The translations under genes were made by a program, and so were the position numbers. A stretch of DNA of 64,000 bases from Lachnospiraceae bacterium (GTDB lineage: Bacteria > Bacillota > Clostridia > Lachnospirales > Lachnospiraceae), in contig SVDM01000012.1 in assembly GCA_015058015.1 (NCBI GenBank), forward strand, positions 1 through 64,000, in the 5' to 3' direction. The notes beneath the pieces were generated by a model. The model was not told where the DNA came from, searched no databases, and saw only the letters and a list, made by a program, of their open reading frames with translations. Shown piece after piece: positions 63,126 through 64,000 of this stretch (position 1 is the stretch's first letter; each line of letters starts with the position of its first letter).

Positions 63126-63473
63126 CTACATGATTTCAAGCAATTTATCAAAATACTCTTTTACCGTTTCCAGAACTTTCTCATGCTCGGCTTTCATGTC
63201 AGCGATGATTTTTTCATCAACCCAGCCATAGGTATTGGCTACTTTTGCTATCTGATTAATGTTTCTGCTGTCGATGCACATCATCTTGGCAAGCTCATGA
63301 ATTGCAGTAAAATCTACATTGATGCAATATCCGTCGATTGCCATTTTTCTGATGTAGGCACTCATGTTCTTGAAACCCATTTGTTCCATTCTGTCCCGGA
63401 TCATATCCAATTCCTTGTCCGAAAGTTTGATATGGATCTGTCTGTTACACGGAAGATATTCTTGATTAAACAT
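63126..63473 (-). CDS. mobC: MobC-family relaxosome protein of IME 2
   Basis: The 115-residue protein has the MobC pattern: basic N-terminus, RQIHIKLSDKELDMIRDRME, MSAYIRKMAIDGY and NQIAKVANTYG. MobC proteins bind oriT and assist a MOBP-type relaxase. The ATG at 63473 has AAGGAGAAAG upstream; an ATG 11 codons further upstream lacks one. In most relatives a relaxase gene follows directly, but here the next sequence is the oriT-like region and then repA. Confidence 0.85.
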   Translation of the reverse strand: MFNQEYLPCNRQIHIKLSDKELDMIRDRMEQMGFKNMSAYIRKMAIDGYCINVDFTAIHELAKMMCIDSRNINQIAKVANTYGWVDEKIIADMKAEHEKVLETVKEYFDKLLEIM

Positions 63474-63494
63474 TTTTCTTTCTCCTTCATAAAA

Positions 63495-63520
63495 TGAAAA
63501 AGACATCCCTAAGGATGCCT
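63495..63520 (-). terminator. Attenuator-like hairpin upstream of mobC
   Basis: On the minus strand AGGCATCC and GGATGTCT pair (one G-U) around TTAG, followed by five T residues. It lies between a four-codon leader frame and the mobC start, about 20 bases before the mobC ribosome binding site. Confidence 0.6.
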
Positions 63521-63546
63521 GCGTTAATAGTTACCGGTATTCTTTT

Positions 63547-63561
63547 CTATGATCCTCTCAA
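63547..63561 (-). CDS. Candidate four-codon leader peptide
   Basis: A near-perfect Shine-Dalgarno sequence, AAGGAGGTGATCACC, ends just before TTG AGA GGA TCA TAG (peptide M-R-G-S). Such a strong site in front of a minimal frame, followed ~30 bases later by a terminator hairpin, suggests ribosome-linked attenuation of mobC. Direct proof of translation is lacking. Confidence 0.35.
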   Translation of the reverse strand: MRGS

Positions 63562-63603
63562 GGTGATCACCTCCTTATTCTTATCCTTATCCCTTCCAAT
63601 CCA

Positions 63604-63630
63604 CCGTAGTGTAGTTTTGACACACTACGG
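63604..63630. repeat. 9-bp inverted repeat in the mobC leader
   Basis: CCGTAGTGT and ACACTACGG are perfect inverted repeats around nine bases. They may form an RNA hairpin in the leader of the mobC transcript or a protein-binding site. Confidence 0.5.
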
Positions 63631-64000
63631 ATAGGATACGATTAGTATTACTAAAGTCAGTTTTATTTCTCTCAGTCTTATTACTTTGTCCTTTTGACAT
63701 TTCTGTACATTTCCATAAGACATTTCCTGAGGTATGATTTTCATACTTCCCGCATGTCCAAAATGGGATCATGTAGTATGATTTGGACACACGAAACCGA
63801 GTTATCCACATCCCGAGTCACAAATCAAAAGTTTCATCATTCTGTATCACCGCCTTTCTTATTTAATTTTTGTTAATACTGCACAGTTACTTTTGTGAAA
63901 TATCACAGCAAAAATCGAGTACTTTTTGTAGTCATGATTTCACACATTTTCCGTTTTACAATTCCCGTCCCATTTTTCTATGCATCAAAAAAAGCCCAAA
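63631..64000. other. Gene-poor right edge of IME 2
   Basis: No convincing gene is seen. A 12-codon frame (63802-63840, minus strand) has a GGCGGTGAT site before its ATG, and may be another short leader peptide. TGTGAAAT (63894-63901) and ATTTCACA (63937-63944) form a spaced inverted repeat that could be an operator. The region is probably the leader and promoter area of the mobC transcript. Confidence 0.4.

Larger units (their letters stand above)
60740..64000. mobile_element. Second mobilizable element (IME 2), one end only
   Basis: The segment holds a Tn916-type integrase, an excisionase, a RepA-like protein and a MobC protein with an oriT-like region. Its left end lies in the repeats at 60744-60848, just before the tyrosine phosphatase gene. 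The right end is beyond the window, so target duplications cannot be seen. No relaxase or transfer channel genes are visible. Confidence 0.8.

Noticed and set aside
63587-63811. 74-codon minus-strand frame near the right edge
   Set aside because: Its ATG has no properly spaced ribosome binding site, the composition is unlike a folded protein, and it spans a leader-like inverted repeat.
1-64000. CRISPR arrays, tRNA or rRNA genes, insertion sequences
   Set aside because: I saw no regularly spaced repeats, no tRNA cloverleaf sequence, no rRNA segment and no transposase; the anti-Shine-Dalgarno-like motifs near 42260 and 63570 are isolated and not part of a 16S gene.

Overview
The window looks like a chromosomal segment of a low-to-moderate GC Gram-positive anaerobe of the class Clostridia, most likely family Lachnospiraceae (for example a Butyrivibrio/Roseburia-like genome; the genus is a guess). 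The basis is the dgt-dnaG-rpoD-trmK-nif3 cluster, the relA-MBL-hemZ-hisS-aspS cluster, DapL-type lysine synthesis, separate AICAR transformylase and PurO-type IMP cyclohydrolase genes, strong AGGAGG ribosome binding sites, some TTG starts, and two mobilizable elements of kinds common in this family. Most genes lie on the minus strand.

Layout. Positions 1-7150 hold one end of an integrative and mobilizable element (IME 1). It carries a MOBQ relaxase with a recognisable oriT, a MobC-like protein, a tyrosine integrase, replication genes, a small excisionase-like protein and a divergently transcribed XRE regulator. It stops next to the 3' end of guaA. Positions 7194-12269 are a purine operon (purC-purA-purB-guaA, minus strand). 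From 12540 to 18443 come an EF-hand-like protein of unknown role, a membrane-anchored nuclease, metA, ligA and rluF. RNase P RNA follows at 18461-18941. Positions 18996-36553 are housekeeping genes: a nucleoside kinase, the nif3-trmK-rpoD-dnaG-dgt block, an alpha/beta hydrolase, a PanE-like dehydrogenase, a DegV protein, aspS, hisS, hemZ, an MBL hydrolase and relA. A three-gene sensory system (7TM receptor, histidine kinase, LuxR-type regulator) lies at 36606-40157.

From 40246 to 60713 the region is mixed: a cyclophilin, a GNAT acetyltransferase, a cobalamin riboswitch with no gene behind it, dapL, a HAD phosphatase, a LUD protein, deoB-deoD, a GntR-controlled ABC transporter operon, a NifX-like protein, recX, an unlisted 36-residue membrane microprotein, the purO-purH pair behind a ZTP riboswitch, a MATE pump, a patatin, sfsA, a chemoreceptor, dtd and a tyrosine phosphatase. 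From about 60740 to the right edge lies a second element (IME 2) with a Tn916-type integrase, an excisionase, a RepA-like protein, an oriT-like palindromic region and MobC, but no relaxase in view.

The genes form a few working groups. Purine synthesis is served by two operons: the later IMP/AMP/GMP steps from one promoter, and the AICAR-to-IMP steps from a promoter whose leader senses the AICAR derivative ZTP. deoB and deoD add nucleoside salvage. The macromolecular-synthesis block makes the primary sigma factor and primase. The most unusual items are the free-standing cobalamin riboswitch RNA at 41811-42320, the genes nested in the relaxase 3' end at 715-1283, the microprotein gene at 52202-52312, and the leader/attenuator structures in IME 2.
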